Shown here: positions 23,475 to 35,899 of the stretch, piece by piece | Layout: every line of letters starts with the position of its first letter | Position numbering within the stretch: the stretch's first letter is position 1 | Source: Kitagawia praeruptora | Lineage: Eukaryota; Streptophyta; Magnoliopsida; Apiales; Apiaceae | DNA length: 64,000 nucleotides | Direction: 5' to 3' | Assembly: GCA_037693485.1 (NCBI GenBank) | Contig: CM075345.1 | Coordinates: forward strand, 86,386,001-86,450,000 | Notes under the pieces: model-generated | What the model saw: only the letters and a program-made list of their open reading frames with translations | Told to the model about the DNA's origin: nothing | The model's database searches: none | Program-made: the position numbers and the translations under genes

Positions 23475-24311
23475 ATGGATTTTCTATCTTACTATGGAGT
23501 TCAGCAGGTGGCTAGTATTTGTGAGCTATGTGCGGGCACACATGAGACGTATCAGTGTTGGAGCAACCAAGGTGGTATTCAACAGCCTCAGTAATGTGAG
23601 CAGTGTTTGGGCGTTCATGATCCCTCACAATATTGTTACTACGAAGGAGTTGATCCATATGTCACTTATGAGGAACAACCATATTTTCAATGCCATCCTC
23701 AATAGTACCAGCAAGATGTTCCAAATATGTCATATGTCTTTGGTAGTGAAGAGTTTCAACATCAGCAACCTATTCCTACTTTTCAGTCAGATGAGGTTGA
23801 TGATTTGAAGGAGATTAGGAAGGAGATTAGGATGCTTGTAGAGAATCATGAGAAGTCTATCAAATCTATGGGGACACTTGTTGCTCAAGTTTTGAGTGCC
23901 TTGGAACAAGAGAATCAACAATTCATACTCGAGGCAACACCAGAAAATAACGGTGACTTGGAGCAAGGTACTGCATGCATAATTGAGGAAGACAGATTCC
24001 AAGGTGAGGTGAGTGATCACAAGCCATGTGAGGAATTTGATCATGTTAGGATGGTGGATAATTTGGAAAGGGCACTATTTGGGACAGACACAGATGAGCT
24101 GCGCAAATTTCAAGAATTGGTATGTGCGAACCAAGAGGATGAAGAACATGGGAAAGATGCAGGTCTTCTACTTGTCTCAGAGTTTAAAGATGGAGGTAGC
24201 GCATTAGAGCCAATGGAGGAAGTTCTCTTTGAGGAACCAAAGGCTTCAGCAACTTACATTTACCCTCCTCCATTATATTCAAGTGAAGCCCGTGAGTGTG
24301 TGTTGTTCTAA
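23475..24311 (+). pseudogene. gag-like remnant with CCHC-type fingers (Athila-like element)
   Basis: One frame from ATG 23475 to TAA 24311, 278 codons, broken by TAA at 23592-23594 and TAG at 23703-23705. The second half (from 23727, 194 codons) is open. Two cysteine motifs are visible: CELCAGTHETYQC and CEQCLGVHDPSQYC, like the paired fingers at the end of plant gypsy gag. A coiled-coil-like stretch follows (DDLKEIRKEIRMLVENHEK), then an acidic tail. The capsid part expected upstream is absent and nothing resembling protease follows. It is read as the last part of gag fused to unrelated sequence by a large deletion. Both stops follow glutamine-rich contexts and could be C-to-T changes of Gln codons. 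Confidence 0.65.
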
Positions 24312-26390
24312 AAATTGTCAGATTTTGGGTCAACAGATGAAGGCATTGGAATTACACATAGTTGTCATACGAATAGGCCAAGCGAGGAGAAGTGGCCGAA
24401 AGTGTGCCGCCGTGATGACGATGAAGTATTGCGAAGAGAGGACCAGGCGAACTATTATCATCCTTAGTGGAGGCTTGGAAGTAACGTCAAGCTACTGACG
24501 TTAAAGAAGCGCTTCGTGGGAGGCAACCCACGCTTTTCGGCATTTTTATTTAGGTATATTTTCTACTATCCCTTGTATTACTTTCCATTCAATGCGGACA
24601 TTGAATATTCTAAGTTTGGGGGTGGTTTGGGGGATTATTATTAGTTGTTGTATTATGTGTTCATGTAGGATTTCATGCTTTGCATATTAGTAGTAGTAAA
24701 TTATGCATTTATGTTCGTGTTATCTATGTTTGTTTCATATAGGACATTCTATTTTTATGTTAGTATGTCATGTGAGTTCATAATAGTTTGCATTTGCACC
24801 CATGCTTGATAGGAATTTTGTGTTGTTGACGCTTTTGATTGAGAAGTGATATGCTTTGTTCTTGTGCACACACATACACTAGTAAGTTGAAGCTAGTAGA
24901 CTTATTGAATGTTGTAAGTGATTAGAAGGACATGAATATGTGCAAGATGATTTAGTTTGCATGCTTTGAATACAAGTCGGTGCATTAGAGAGATTTTTTT
25001 CTTGGGATTGAGTATGTTTTTCCACCAAGTGAGTTTTTGAGCCTTATTGCATATTTGTTGCAATTTATTCGTTTGCTTGAGTGTCTACGGATTGTTTGCA
25101 TTGCTAGCAGTTGTTTGAGGTCTTTCTTGAAATGCATGACATTATTTGATGATTAAAATGATAAAGGCATTTAGGAATAACCGCATATTTACCCATATTA
25201 CCACACCATATTTACATGATCAATTAGTTAACCCGTTGAGCTTAATCCTATTTTTTCGGTGACATACCACATTACTTGCCTAGACCTTTTTCTTGAATTG
25301 GCCTTACATTAATTTGAACCCACATTGTCAAAGGCTAGTAGAGTGCTTAAGGGAGTAATAAGGTGTGCAAGGAGGGGTTTATTGTTGGTCTTACTTTTGG
25401 GGGAAATATTGAAAATTGGGTTTGGTTGTTTACTTGATAGTCGGCATGTGTAATAAAATTGTGGGATCATTGTTATTGTTTATATTATTGTTTGTGTTAT
25501 ATTTAGCTCTCGAAAAAAAAAGGAAAAAAAACAAGAAAAAAACAAGAAAAAAAAAAGTAAAAAAAAAAGAAGAAAAAAATATTATGAGAGCATGTTTGTG
25601 TTTGTTGTGATCCTATTTCAGTCGACTAGTCGAGTGTTTGTTTTAGTAAAAATTATGTGGGGGGAAAATAGTTGGTTGTGTATTATTATTAAGTTCCTAC
25701 TAGCTTTTGACACTTCACCTGTTTTGGCTTATTTGACATACCTTGTCCCTAGCCCCGTTACAACCCAAATAAAGACCTTTTGATTATCGTCATTGATGTA
25801 TGTTGTGTTAAAAGTTAGATTGATACCAAATGTCAAGCGTGCTTATGATTTTGTTGGAATTGAGTGATACACTTACCCTTGTTCTTGAGTGAATATTCTT
25901 TTGTGAGTGGATTGTGAGTGTTTGCTTGTTTTTGCGTATGAGATCCCGAGTTTTGTCTCAAAGATGTACTCTTGTAGGCTTAGCATGTTTACTAACTTAT
26001 TCTTACATTTGACATGGACTTGTGAGAACTTATGCATGTTCATTGAGTAGACTATGTGAATACTTGCACTTTCGACACCAAGACATTGCGTTATTACTTT
26101 GATTCTTAAGTTGATATGGCATGAGATGATTTGACGGTATGGTAGGATATTAGTACTAGATCATTTACATTTTCATATTAGTTGCATTCATGCATTGCAT
26201 TGCATTAGGTTAAATGGATTTTGTGGGTACATTCGTTATAGGCCCTCACGAGACCTTACTCGTCCACTAGGGCTGCCTAGGGGTTTAAAGGGCTTGTTGC
26301 ATATGCCAAATGCAACCGTGATCACCTACGGAAGTGGTACTAGTTAGTTAGTTAGTTGTAATTGTTTATGCTTGAGGACAAGCATCGGTT
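24312..26390 (+). other. Non-coding interior of the Athila-like element
   Basis: About 2.1 kb with no credible ORF. It contains a hairpin (gtgggaggcaacccac, about 24517-24532) and an internal PPT-like aagtttgggggtggtttggggg region (about 24611-24633). It also has an A-rich tract (25509-25585) and, near 26240-26330, a stretch typical of sequence just upstream of the Athila PPT. In full-length relatives an internal PPT separates pol from a downstream region, which suggests this part is the retained post-pol region. Confidence 0.6.
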
Positions 26391-26404
26391 TAAGTTTGGG
26401 GGTG
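26391..26404 (+). other. Polypurine tract of the Athila-like element
   Basis: taagtttgggggtg abuts the 3' LTR start (TG at 26405). Confidence 0.88.
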
Positions 26405-27760
26405 TGATAAGTGGAGTTTATATCCACTTGGAGCGTTCGGCTTAAATTGATTGTCTTGAACTCAAGTTTGTGGTAGTTTTGATGTGTTTTGTTTAGTTGT
26501 GCAGATTTACGAGAATGTTGACTAAGGTGGATGCTTCTATAATTTTTGGGGAATTAATTGATTAAAATTCGGATTTCTGAGAAGGGCTTGCGCAGTCTAC
26601 ACTGTTTTGGCCATATCTTGAGTTCTACAACTCCGTTTGAGGCCCGTAAGCAGTCCACGCGAAGATAACGGAATTCTCTACCATTCTAAAGTGGTCCAGA
26701 GGCCCAATTGCAGCTGTAACGTTCCAGAAAATCTGAAGAAAAGACAGCTGCGAATTTCCCTTTTAAATCAGAATCAGTTTAGGAAACGTACTTCTATTAT
26801 AATTCTGATTTGGTATTTTCTTGTTGGGCAAGATGTCTAGAGCCTATATAAACACATCCAACCCTTGTAAAATAGATTAAGATCATTAGGAGTAGAACCA
26901 TTACATATCAATTACTTAAGTTTATTTGTATCTTTTCATACTTTGTTTTTATCATGGTTTCATCAGATCCCATGATGACGAGAGGTTCGATTATGAACTA
27001 ATCGTTGTCATGGGATTCTAACGGATTTATTTATGGAGCTTTAGTATCTTGATGTTTTAAAGATCTGTGTGTGATGTATATCTGATATCCTCGTATGGTT
27101 ATGCTTAATTGATAGATGCGTCATGAACATCTAATTTGTTAATCTCTTGTGAAGTGAAAGTGGATCTTGAGATTTAGAACTTGGCATGCTAGCATAGGTT
27201 CATAATTGTTATCAATATGATTTGTGGTGTGAGATGAAAATACTTATATTGCCCTATGTGATCTTTATGGATAACTTGTTCTTCAACCGTTATGTTTTCA
27301 AATTCTATAGACATATAGGGTCTAAGCATAATTGGTGTCTATTCATCTTCTATCTCTTTTGTGGATGTATGGGTAGTTTGGTATACGTATGCTGACAGGT
27401 AGCGTGTACTTGTTTCGTGTTGTCCGATCAGATATCATAACCATTGCATATAGTGATTAAAGGCGTCAGATCTAAGCAAAGTATTTAATGAAGTTTGGAT
27501 TCCATGGTTTTTCTTGCAGAAGTAATTAGATTTCAATTCTTGTTAGTTAGTTAATTTGTAGTTTTGTTAATTTGCTTTTTAGTTAATTTAGATAGTTAAA
27601 ACCCCTATTTGTTATTTGTCTTAGCAGTGCATAATAACCATACATTGTTGCATAGGTGCGTTTACTGAATTAAAACCATAACCAGATCTCTGTGGGAACG
27701 AACTTGACTTATATCTGTATTACTTGTGACCACGTACGCTTGCGTGATTTAGTAAAAACA
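26405..27760 (+). repeat. 3' LTR of the Athila-like element
   Basis: Nearly identical to 21952-23313. It lacks the 6 bp catatc-type insertion found after ggagcgttc in the 5' copy. The TATA box copy is at about 26844. Confidence 0.95.
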
Positions 27761-27765
27761 CCCCC

Positions 27766-27804
27766 CCCCCCTCTGTATTCTTTTACTGTATTCAATACTC
27801 AATA
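27766..27804 (+). repeat. 3' LTR of the copia element, last 39 bp
   Basis: ctctgtattcttttactgta and the following bases match the end of the 5' LTR (9196-9228). The terminal CA has become TA. Confidence 0.93.
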
Positions 27805-27809
27805 TATTA
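27805..27809. repeat. Target site duplication (tatta), right
   Basis: Right-hand copy of the 5 bp duplication flanking the copia element. The last base pair of the adjacent LTR reads TA instead of CA, a single transition. Confidence 0.9.
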
Positions 27810-28113
27810 GGTGTTTTTTTTAAAATTATAATCCAATTTTATTATAGCATGTCTTTTAAAATAATTTTCAAGCCGGAAAAAAAAAGAAATAAATTGATAT
27901 AATCATTTGAAACACATAAGAGAATCTTGGTGTATTAGGTAATATTTTTATATGTAGCTGTATTTCAAAAGAAATTTATGAATTTTTAAGACATAGATCT
28001 AGAAAATAAATGGATACATTTTTAAGATTTTATTATGATAAAAATTTATAAAATAAAGATACTTTAAAATTGTTGTCATAAAATTTTTTAACTTTATTAA
28101 AAAGTATTAACTT

Positions 28114-28403
28114 GTTTTTTTTTTAAATAAACGTTTCAACTCATTAATCAATCAAACTGTCTGACAATAATGTCTCCAACAAAAAATATGGAGGAGACTG
28201 AAAATCAATGAAGCGACTAAGCTCACAAGGAATTCTAGCCATCTTATGTGCTACCTCGTTTGCCAGCTTTCTAACAAAACCAACCGAAACCCCACCCCTA
28301 CCATGGATCATTAATTTACATTGCCGCACTAACATCCCAAGCTCAAGAAGATTATCACACTCTCCATTAACTGCTTTGACACACAACTGAGAATCACTCT
28401 CAA
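28114..28403 (-). mobile_element. 5'-truncated LINE tail (RNase H end) in an AT-rich tandem unit
   Basis: A 290 bp insertion with target duplication taactt (28108-28113; 28404-28409). On the minus strand it encodes the end of a plant L1-type ORF2: the RNase H motif VIESDSQLCVKAVNGE, then VGFVRKLANEVAHKMAR and a final stop near 28144. It ends in a poly(A) seen as a T-run at 28115-28124 on the plus strand. The interrupted sequence (tattaactt-atttttaatttt) is intact in the next tandem unit near 29172, which confirms the insertion. Confidence 0.82.
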
Positions 28404-29990
28404 TAACTTATTTTTAATTTTAAAAATATGATTTCAAACACGTTATAAAATATTATTTAATACACTAAAATTCTCTTACATGTACATGTAAGGTAATATT
28501 GGTGTATTAAAAGTTTTTTTATATGTATCTTAATTTCCAAAATAAATGTATATTTTTATATTTTAACAACTGATTTAAAAAATAATGTAACCAACCAAGA
28601 TTCGCTTAGGTGTTTTGTTAAATAATTTTATAAGAAATGTATTTTTTTAATGTATTTCATAAGAAATGTATTATTTTTTTAATGTAATACACACCAAATT
28701 CTATCAGATGTTTTGAAACATTTAAGAGAATCTAATGTAATACATAAAGATTCTATTAGGTATTTTTGTTAATTATTTTGAATTCGTAATACTACTTTAT
28801 TAGATATTTATATTAAAATAAAAAGTTATTATTCAAAAATTTTAAGATATTTATGTAATACAAAAAGATTCTATTAGGTGTTTTTTTTTAAAATTATAAT
28901 CCAATTTTATTATAGCATGTCTTTTAAAATAATTTTCAAACCGGTAACAAAAAAAAGAAATAAATTGATATAATCATTTGAAACACGTAAGAGAATCTTG
29001 GTGTATTAGGTAATATTTTATATGTAGTTGTATTTCAAAAGAAATTAATGAATTTTTAAGACATAGATCTAGAAAATAAATGGATACATTTTTAAGATTT
29101 TATTATGATAAAATTTATAAAATAAAGATACTTTAAAATTGTTGTCTCAGAATTTTTTGACATTATTAAAAAGTATTAACTTATTTTTAATTTTAAAAAC
29201 ATGATTTCAAACACATTATAAAATATTATGTAATACACTAAAATTCTCTTACATGTGCATGTAAGGTAATATTGGTGTATTAAAAGTTTTTTATATGTAT
29301 CTTAATTTCCAAAATAAATGTATATTTTTATATTTTAACGACTGATTTAAAAAATAAGGTAACCAACCAAATAATAAATGTATATTAGAATAAATATCTA
29401 AAAAAATAAGAAATGTAATTAAATACATCAAGATTCTCTTAGGTATTTTTGAAACACGTAACAGAATTTTGGTGTAGTTTATGATATTTTTATATATATA
29501 AGTTAATTTCAAAAGAAGTGTATAGGTTTTTTTTTATGTAAAAACGTATATAAATATTATTTAACCCACCAAGATTCTTTTATTATTTTATTTTTTTTAA
29601 AAAAATGATATATTAGATATTTATATTATACATTTTTAAAAAAAAACTTTTGGGATTATTCAAAGTATTATATTATTTATATTTTAAGTAATATTTTAAA
29701 TTTTTAGTATTTTTCGATTTAAAAAATAAATATATTTTATTACATCAAAGATTCTCTTAGGCGTTTTTTAAATACGTAAGAGAATCTTGGTGTATTACGT
29801 AATTTTTTTTATATGTAGTTGTATTTCAAAAAAATTCATAATTTTTTAAAATATAGATCTAGAAATTAAATGGATACATTTTTAAGATTTTATTATGATT
29901 TTTTTAATAAAATTAAGATTCTTTAAAAATTTTGGCTTAAACTTTTTTTACATTCTTCAAAAGTATTATCATATTTTATCATAAATATGT

Positions 29991-30489
29991 ACAAAAAACA
30001 TGAATCACAAAAAATATGTTAAAAAAATGAGACCTCTCAAATAAAAATTAAAAAGCTCCTAAACATAAACAAAATATTGAACGCCATCAAAAAAAAGGAA
30101 ACAAATGTTAAGGCTCCACTCCATACATGCTAGTCATTTTGCATAAAACACCCTTATCCCTCCCGGCTACACCAGCTTTTATCAAGAAAACACCAAGCCA
30201 ATTTAAACTCTTCCCCTTACACCACTTGGAGAATAGGTGTTTTAAAAAAATGGCGATAGATGAAACAGTAGCAAAGCTCAGAAATACTCCACCACCAAAC
30301 AACCACTACAAATAAATTTGAAAATCTGAATTTTGTTGCTGAGACTTTTTAAACTCTATCAACCGTACTGATGTTTCTGATCATGATTTAAAGCCCTTAC
30401 ATCTCTGAATCCCATTACATCCAACACCAATTTTCAAGCATAGTCCATCACATTCCACCCCTACACATGTAGCTATTGATAAATTAACA
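29991..30489. other. Unassigned sequence left of the Helitron
   Basis: AT-rich, no convincing gene. A 64-codon minus-strand ORF (30108-30302) starts without support and matches nothing I recognise. Confidence 0.4.
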
Positions 30490-30881
30490 TCTATTCTATA
30501 TATAATACGGCAACATGACCCTTCGATGAAACATTTTATTCCATGTCATCAGCCACGTGGAATCAGTTATAACGCCGTTACCTCTCTACCTGCTGCTAGA
30601 TGCGTGTATATCGTTCCCACTAGCCTGTTCACTTGTCACGTACGCCGATTGCCTCATCGATTGTCAAATTCTTTTGGTAAGTAGGAAATAAGATGGCGAC
30701 ACTATTGTTGGTGTCATCCACTTGCCCAAATCTGCAGCCCAGTGGCACCACTTGTTCGATAATATGTCTAAATGAATTGGATCTTTTATCTCTCTAGCTT
30801 TCATGGAATCCTGTGCTAGGCTCCATTATTTTGCTGGTATATAGAATGTGATTCCTTATTATTGATTGTTGATGAATGCAG

Positions 30882-31296
30882 GCCATTAATCCTTTGGAGC
30901 TAGCGATGGAGGCTCTTAAGGTGATCCAGTTGAGGTTTTACAAAGACTTCCCCCCTCATCCTAAGGAAGAAGTATATGGCTTTGCAACACCATCAACCAT
31001 GAAACCAACTCAATGGAGTTGTAGGCTTAATCAGTAAGTTGTGAATTATGTGTGTGTGTGGTTGAGTGGAGGGAATTTAACTACCTTTTGTTTTCTTTTG
31101 CTTTAATTTTTATGTATTGTTTTTTTACAGATCCAGTAGGCGGGGATAATCAAATCGCTGGTGAATGCACAGTTTCGGGAGATGTCAGGTTAATGTTACT
31201 CGTTCTCTTACATATACTTTTATTAGAGAAGTCCCATATATAAATTGATTTTGACCATGATCTTCTTTGTTGCAGGCTGACTCCATTTTATGACTA
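30882..31296 (+). pseudogene. Exon-like segments inside the Helitron, possibly a captured host gene
   Basis: Three short open blocks with good splice signals. After an acceptor (gaatgcag) is a block reading LELAMEALKVIQLRFYKDF and onward, ending at a strong donor (tcaGTAAGT, about 31033). The second block (about 31131-31189) reads GGDNQIAGECTVSGDV between tttttacag and a GTTAATG donor. The third, after tttgttgcag (about 31276), reads LTPFYD then a stop; blocks two and three join in frame. The junction of blocks one and two gives stops, so the gene is broken. I do not recognise the product. Confidence 0.4.
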
Positions 31297-33754
31297 AGTT
31301 ATGCAGCAATTTTACTTTTATCTATAAGTAATAAGTAGTGATCTTTACTGGCTCTGATGCGACTCTAAATTGTCATCTGAGTTTGATATTACCATTTGAT
31401 TATCTTTTAGCATATCAGATGTCATGAAAAAATTACTCTTTTATTTTACCTCTCCTAATCATCTTCAACTGCTGAAAATTGTCTTTTTCAGCAATTCATA
31501 CTTTCAGTTCCATACTTTCAGTTGAAAGAATCTATTTTGTTGTTAGTTCCATACTTTATCTGTTTGATTCAGTAGTGCTGTTCATTAATATTTAGCCTCG
31601 GGGGTCTCGTTTTTGGATTAGAAGATAAGATATAACTGCGTGTTAATGATCATACTCTTTCTTCCAATGCGGTGTCTTATTTACTAGGGTGCATTTTCCG
31701 TTATAAGCATTAGAGTTTGGATATGAATTGTTACTTTGCTTTAATTCAAAATTACCATAATGGTTTTTTACCTCAGGCACACCTGATTGTTCTCTTCCAG
31801 CTTCTAAAGCATCATACGCTGGAAACATTTGTCTGTGTTAGAAACTGGGTGAAGGGGATTCTTCCGTTTTCTCTTTTGAAAGCTTGTGAATATTCCTAGT
31901 GACAGTATTCGTGAAAGACTCATATGAAATAATGGAACCTGACAACTTTCTTTCTTCTGGTTTCTTTTAGTAATTTTTGTTTTCCACATTTTGGCAATGG
32001 ACTATGTTGTAAAATACATCTCTTGTGTAAGGATGTTAACACTGGTTCTTGTAATTTAATGCCTCGTATAACAATCTCTTTTGATTTACAGTGATTTGAA
32101 TAAGTATCTCGATGAAATCGATATTTTGAGTAAGCATCTTGATATTTCAAAATTTTACACCTGTCTAATTATTATATTCTTCTATTTTTGCTATTCAATA
32201 CTTTGTTTTATACTTGGTTCTCATCGTTATGTTTTAGGGATCACAAGAGGTTGTCAGAAGGATCACTAGTGGAGAATTAGAAGAAAATGATGATTATACA
32301 GACTCTACCTGTGGCAATTTAAATCTTCAACCATAGTTGAAAGGTATGGTAATTGCTGCATATCATGTTATATTTCATAGTGCATGAGTAATATGTCATG
32401 TTATATATTTATAATCACCTAAATAACCTCATAAGCCCTTGGACTTGGGTACAGGTAAACCAGTGATAAAGCAAGCCCATCACAATGTCCCTCTAAGGCT
32501 TCTGTGCACTATCCAAAGGCTTGAGTAACCCAATAAATGATAATATTATAAACACATATGTCATTTATGAATTATATAATCCAGTAAATTATCTAAAAAC
32601 TTGCGCGAGTTAAATTAAAAACATGATATAAGCACGTAAAACAAGATAACTGTGGATTTGTAAACTCTACACGCCCACATAATTATGTGCACCCAGAATT
32701 TGAATGCCTAACACAACTGTAAACTGCCCTCTACCTTCATATATCATAGGACAACACACTTATGTTTTCAGCCATAAAACTCCCTCCGAAAAGGCAGATA
32801 TACCCCTCTGTTTCATGAAATATTTCAGACTCTTACTGCAGAAAAGCTGTACCTACAGCGTCACACTGCCCAACCTTTGCATAGTAGGTAATTCAACCGT
32901 GAAGGAACACCCCACCTTATTTGTTGTTCTCTATATTTAGCGCCTATCCGGATCTCAGTTTCCCTGCTAAATATCTTCACTGATTTGCTTGGCTTCAGTG
33001 ACACGAATGTGTGCACAGCTATATCTATGTAAAAATCACTTGGATTTATGTTTCGTACACATTGAAATGTCATTTATTTATAAACCCAAAATTTGTTTGC
33101 TAACAATTACGTTTTCTTATTTTTTACCATTCCACAAGTTTTTGTGGTAAGGGAATTGCAAGCTCCTCAAAAATTGATGCGTCATGCATAAGTACCAGAA
33201 TTATGACAACCTGAACATTTGTGGTCATATAATGGCCCTTTTTTCCAAATCTTAAATCGAGCTTATAATTTACTTATTTCGGAAAACATTCGTATTTAAA
33301 TACTTTTTTTAGAGAAAAATGTGTATGGAGATTTTAATATTCGTTATCTTGCAAAAATAAAAATAAGTTACTTATTTCAGAAAAAAGTACATATTTCCTA
33401 ACTTTTTCCCAGAATAAGTAACTTGTTTCTGAAAAATAAGATTTCCCAAACGGGCCCAATATCAACACTGTTTTTACCTGAAATCTGTGTTTTTATATGC
33501 TTAATATCAGTTCTCTGCATGTTGGCACAAATGCAGACGCATGTGCTCACCCAAAGTCTCTCTGTTTTATTCTCGACTAACAAAATTTACTCATTTCGTT
33601 TTTCATATCCTGATGAAGCATGTGTACAAAGTTTTGGTCTATTTCACAAATAAATCCTATTTGCCTCATTTCAAGGAATTATATACAAGTATCTAACCCC
33701 TTGCTTTACACTCTATTCTGCAAGTAACTCAGTGTATGTGTACATTGTTTTGCA

Positions 33755-34042
33755 GTGGTATATACAGTTGAATTCCAGAAACGTGGATTGCCTCATGCTC
33801 ATATTGTCCTCTGGTTGGCTGCGGCTGACAAGCTTCTCACTACAGATGACATCAACAACGTTACAAGTGTTGTGGGCTATAAAGTTGTTTCACAATTCAT
33901 GATGCATGGCCTGTGTGGCGCAGCGAATCCTATGCCTTGTATAGGAGGGATACTAAGGCAACTGTGGAGTACAACGCCATATAATTGGATAACAGGTAAC
34001 ATCCTCACTTTCTCATTTTCTCGTGTCCCTGTAGCTTCATAA
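33755..34042 (+). pseudogene. Helitron Rep (rolling-circle replication) domain fragment
   Basis: VEFQKRGLPHAHIVLWL is the conserved HUH-type region (histidines in LPHAHI) of the plant Helitron N-terminal domain. It is followed by the loosely conserved HGLCGAANPMPCIGG segment. It follows an acceptor-like ttgttttgcag (33755) and ends near 33994 at a donor-like aacaggtaac. The catalytic tyrosine region is not found, so only part of Rep survives. Confidence 0.8.
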
Positions 34043-34089
34043 TCGTAATATTGTACTATTCCTGGTCCTTTACTACTTGTCATTCACCC

Positions 34090-35280
34090 ACTTGTAATGG
34101 AGCATATTTGATCGCCTCCTATCACTCAACCTAGTATTTAATGCATGAAAGACACGCCTATAATTTTAAGGTCTTTAATTACATACAGGGAGCGGTATTC
34201 TATAGCAATTAAAGTATGTCATTAAATTAGTAAAGGTAAAGTATAAACCCATGGAAACATGTGATGACTAAAACTTTAAATATAGAAACACCAGATCAAT
34301 CAATAAACACCACTAGGTGGCGTGACTTGTGGCATAAATTCTTTGTTGGATGTTGCTTTCCATAAATTGTGCATTACATTTATATACATGTAGTTATAAT
34401 ATTTATGTATATAAAATAATAGGTGTATGCATATATGATATTTTTGAATAATTTTCATGTTTTTAAATATATAATGATTATATATTAGTGATTTGCGTAG
34501 CACATTTTAAGTAAAATTTCGCTTCGCTGATCATATTTATTAACAACTTTCTTAAAAAATATATAAAAGTGTCATCAAGCATTTCAGTATTCTGCATCAA
34601 AATTTTAAAAATAGTATAGATTACTTTTTTCGAAATTTTAACCATTACTATTAGATGGTTCACTAAATTAATGTTCAGAATCAATACATTATTAAAAGCT
34701 TGACTTTTACTATTTTGTTCCGATTAAAAAGAAAAATTAATTTTATCTAAACAAAGAACCCAAATAATGATGGATTATGATATATTTTTTACTCCATTTT
34801 AATAATTTATACACTATTTTCTCGAAAAATTACTTTAATGTTTAGATTTAGTTTATTTTGGTCCTCATATCTAGGTCCGAATTTTGCCCCAGATCGTCCA
34901 CATTTTTACAAGTTAAATAATTCTAATTTTGATCAATGTTTTACAAATTTGGGCCAAAAAATATTTAGGCTCTGTTTCACGTATTCGTTGTTGCTTATGG
35001 ATTACTTTAGCTACATGTACATTTAGTTTATGACCTTGTGGCCATGCTATTTTGTCCTAATTAAATATTACTTTCTTCATTAACCATAATCTTTTACAGT
35101 TTTGAAACCTATTGCAAACTTAGGACATTCTTTTTTTTAAAAAAATCTTACATGATATCTTCATATTAAATGTGCTGCTTACTTCTCATTCCCATATATT
35201 CGACTTGTAATTCTTTTTAATTATATTAGTAAGTAGAAACCATAATGTTACACCTAACTATCTAACTAATATTAAAATTT
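34090..35280. other. AT-rich interior of the Helitron between Rep and helicase pieces
   Basis: No coding motif. The missing N-terminal helicase part should lie here, so it was probably replaced or lost. Confidence 0.45.
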
Positions 35281-35294
35281 AAATTTTCTTACAA

Positions 35295-35899
35295 ATGCTT
35301 TGGGACATTTATATGAGGCTGGAAATCTATTCCGGTGATCCACTCGAAGCAATAGTGAAGAAAATCTATAGTGATCTTCATCACATGCATGGAGACGTGG
35401 AGTACCTCTGCAATAGAGCTATATTAACGCCACTAAACGAACATGATGTCGATAGTGTTAATGTCACTGGTCTAGAGTGGCTACCGGTCGATTTCAAAAC
35501 TTACAAGAGCTTTGACTCTATTTGTAAGGGCTCATCCCTGATGAAATCCTGTACCCACCGGAGTATCTCAACTCCCTCAAATTTAGTGGCATGCTAAACC
35601 ATAAAATAAGAGTTAAGGTTGGGGAACCAATCATGCTTCTTCGAAACCTAAATGCCAAAAGAGGTCTGTACAATGGCACCCGCCTCATAATCACCAGATG
35701 TTACCCATTCCTTATTGAAGCACTGATTATAACTATAACGGGGAACAAGATTGGCGGGACAACATACATCCCGAGGATAACTATGTGCCCAGCTGATAAG
35801 GCACTTCCATTCGTTCTGAAAAGAAAACAAATCCCAATTTTTGTTTGCTATGCAATGATTATAAATAAGAGTCAGGGACAAAACGTAAAAAATGATTGA
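35295..35899 (+). pseudogene. Helitron PIF1-type helicase, C-terminal fragment
   Basis: Two blocks in different frames. The first, 35295-35597, has LCNRAILTPLNEHDVDSVN and then breaks frame. The second, 35591-35899, has KVGEPIMLLRNLNAKRGLYN, GTRLIITRCYPFLIEA and AMIINKSQGQ (helicase motif VI region). These are the closing motifs of the SF1 helicase part of RepHel. The Walker A/B motifs are not seen upstream, where 34090-35280 is AT-rich sequence. Confidence 0.85.

Larger units (their letters stand above)
21952..27760 (+). mobile_element. Pol-less Athila-like Ty3/gypsy retrotransposon nested in the copia 3' LTR
   Basis: A 5.8 kb element with LTRs of 1362 and 1356 bp and target duplication ccccc (21947-21951; 27761-27765). 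By hand count the LTRs differ by about 11 substitutions and one 6 bp indel (about 0.8%), so it is younger than the copia host. The PBS fits plant tRNA-Asp, as in Athila/Tat elements. The PPT region (cttgaggacaagc, then taagtttgggggtg) and the internal gggaggcaaccca stretch also look Athila-type. The 3.1 kb interior has only a gag-like zinc-finger remnant; no protease, RT, RNase H or integrase motif is visible. It must have been mobilised in trans. Confidence 0.9.
7939..27804 (+). mobile_element. Sirevirus-like Ty1/copia retrotransposon with a large third ORF
   Basis: A complete element bounded by the 5 bp target duplication tatta (7934-7938 and 27805-27809), with 1.29 kb LTRs. Order: 5' LTR, Met-type PBS, gag (9274), pol (protease, integrase, RT, RNase H) to 14933, an 845 bp spacer, a third ORF (15779-20540), PPT, 3' LTR. 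Without the nested Athila-like element it is about 14.05 kb, large for copia. A hand comparison of the LTRs finds about 28 substitutions and two small indels over 1.29 kb (about 2% divergence). The target was an AT-rich tandem unit whose two halves rejoin exactly. Gag, pol and ORF3 carry several stops and the integrase has a deletion, so this copy is inactive. Sirevirus placement rests on long LTRs, long multi-knuckle gag, Met-type PBS and an extra ORF after pol. Confidence 0.95.
27805..29990. repeat. AT-rich tandem units, right part
   Basis: This continues the second unit after the copia insertion (tattaggtgttttt joins on to 7938). A third unit starts at 28728 with the same gaatctaatgtaatacat. 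Units share agaatcttggtgtatta, aaataaatggatacattt and aagattttattatgat blocks with 6915-7938. After about 29400 the repeats are strongly decayed. No coding potential apart from the LINE tail at 28114-28403. Confidence 0.7.
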
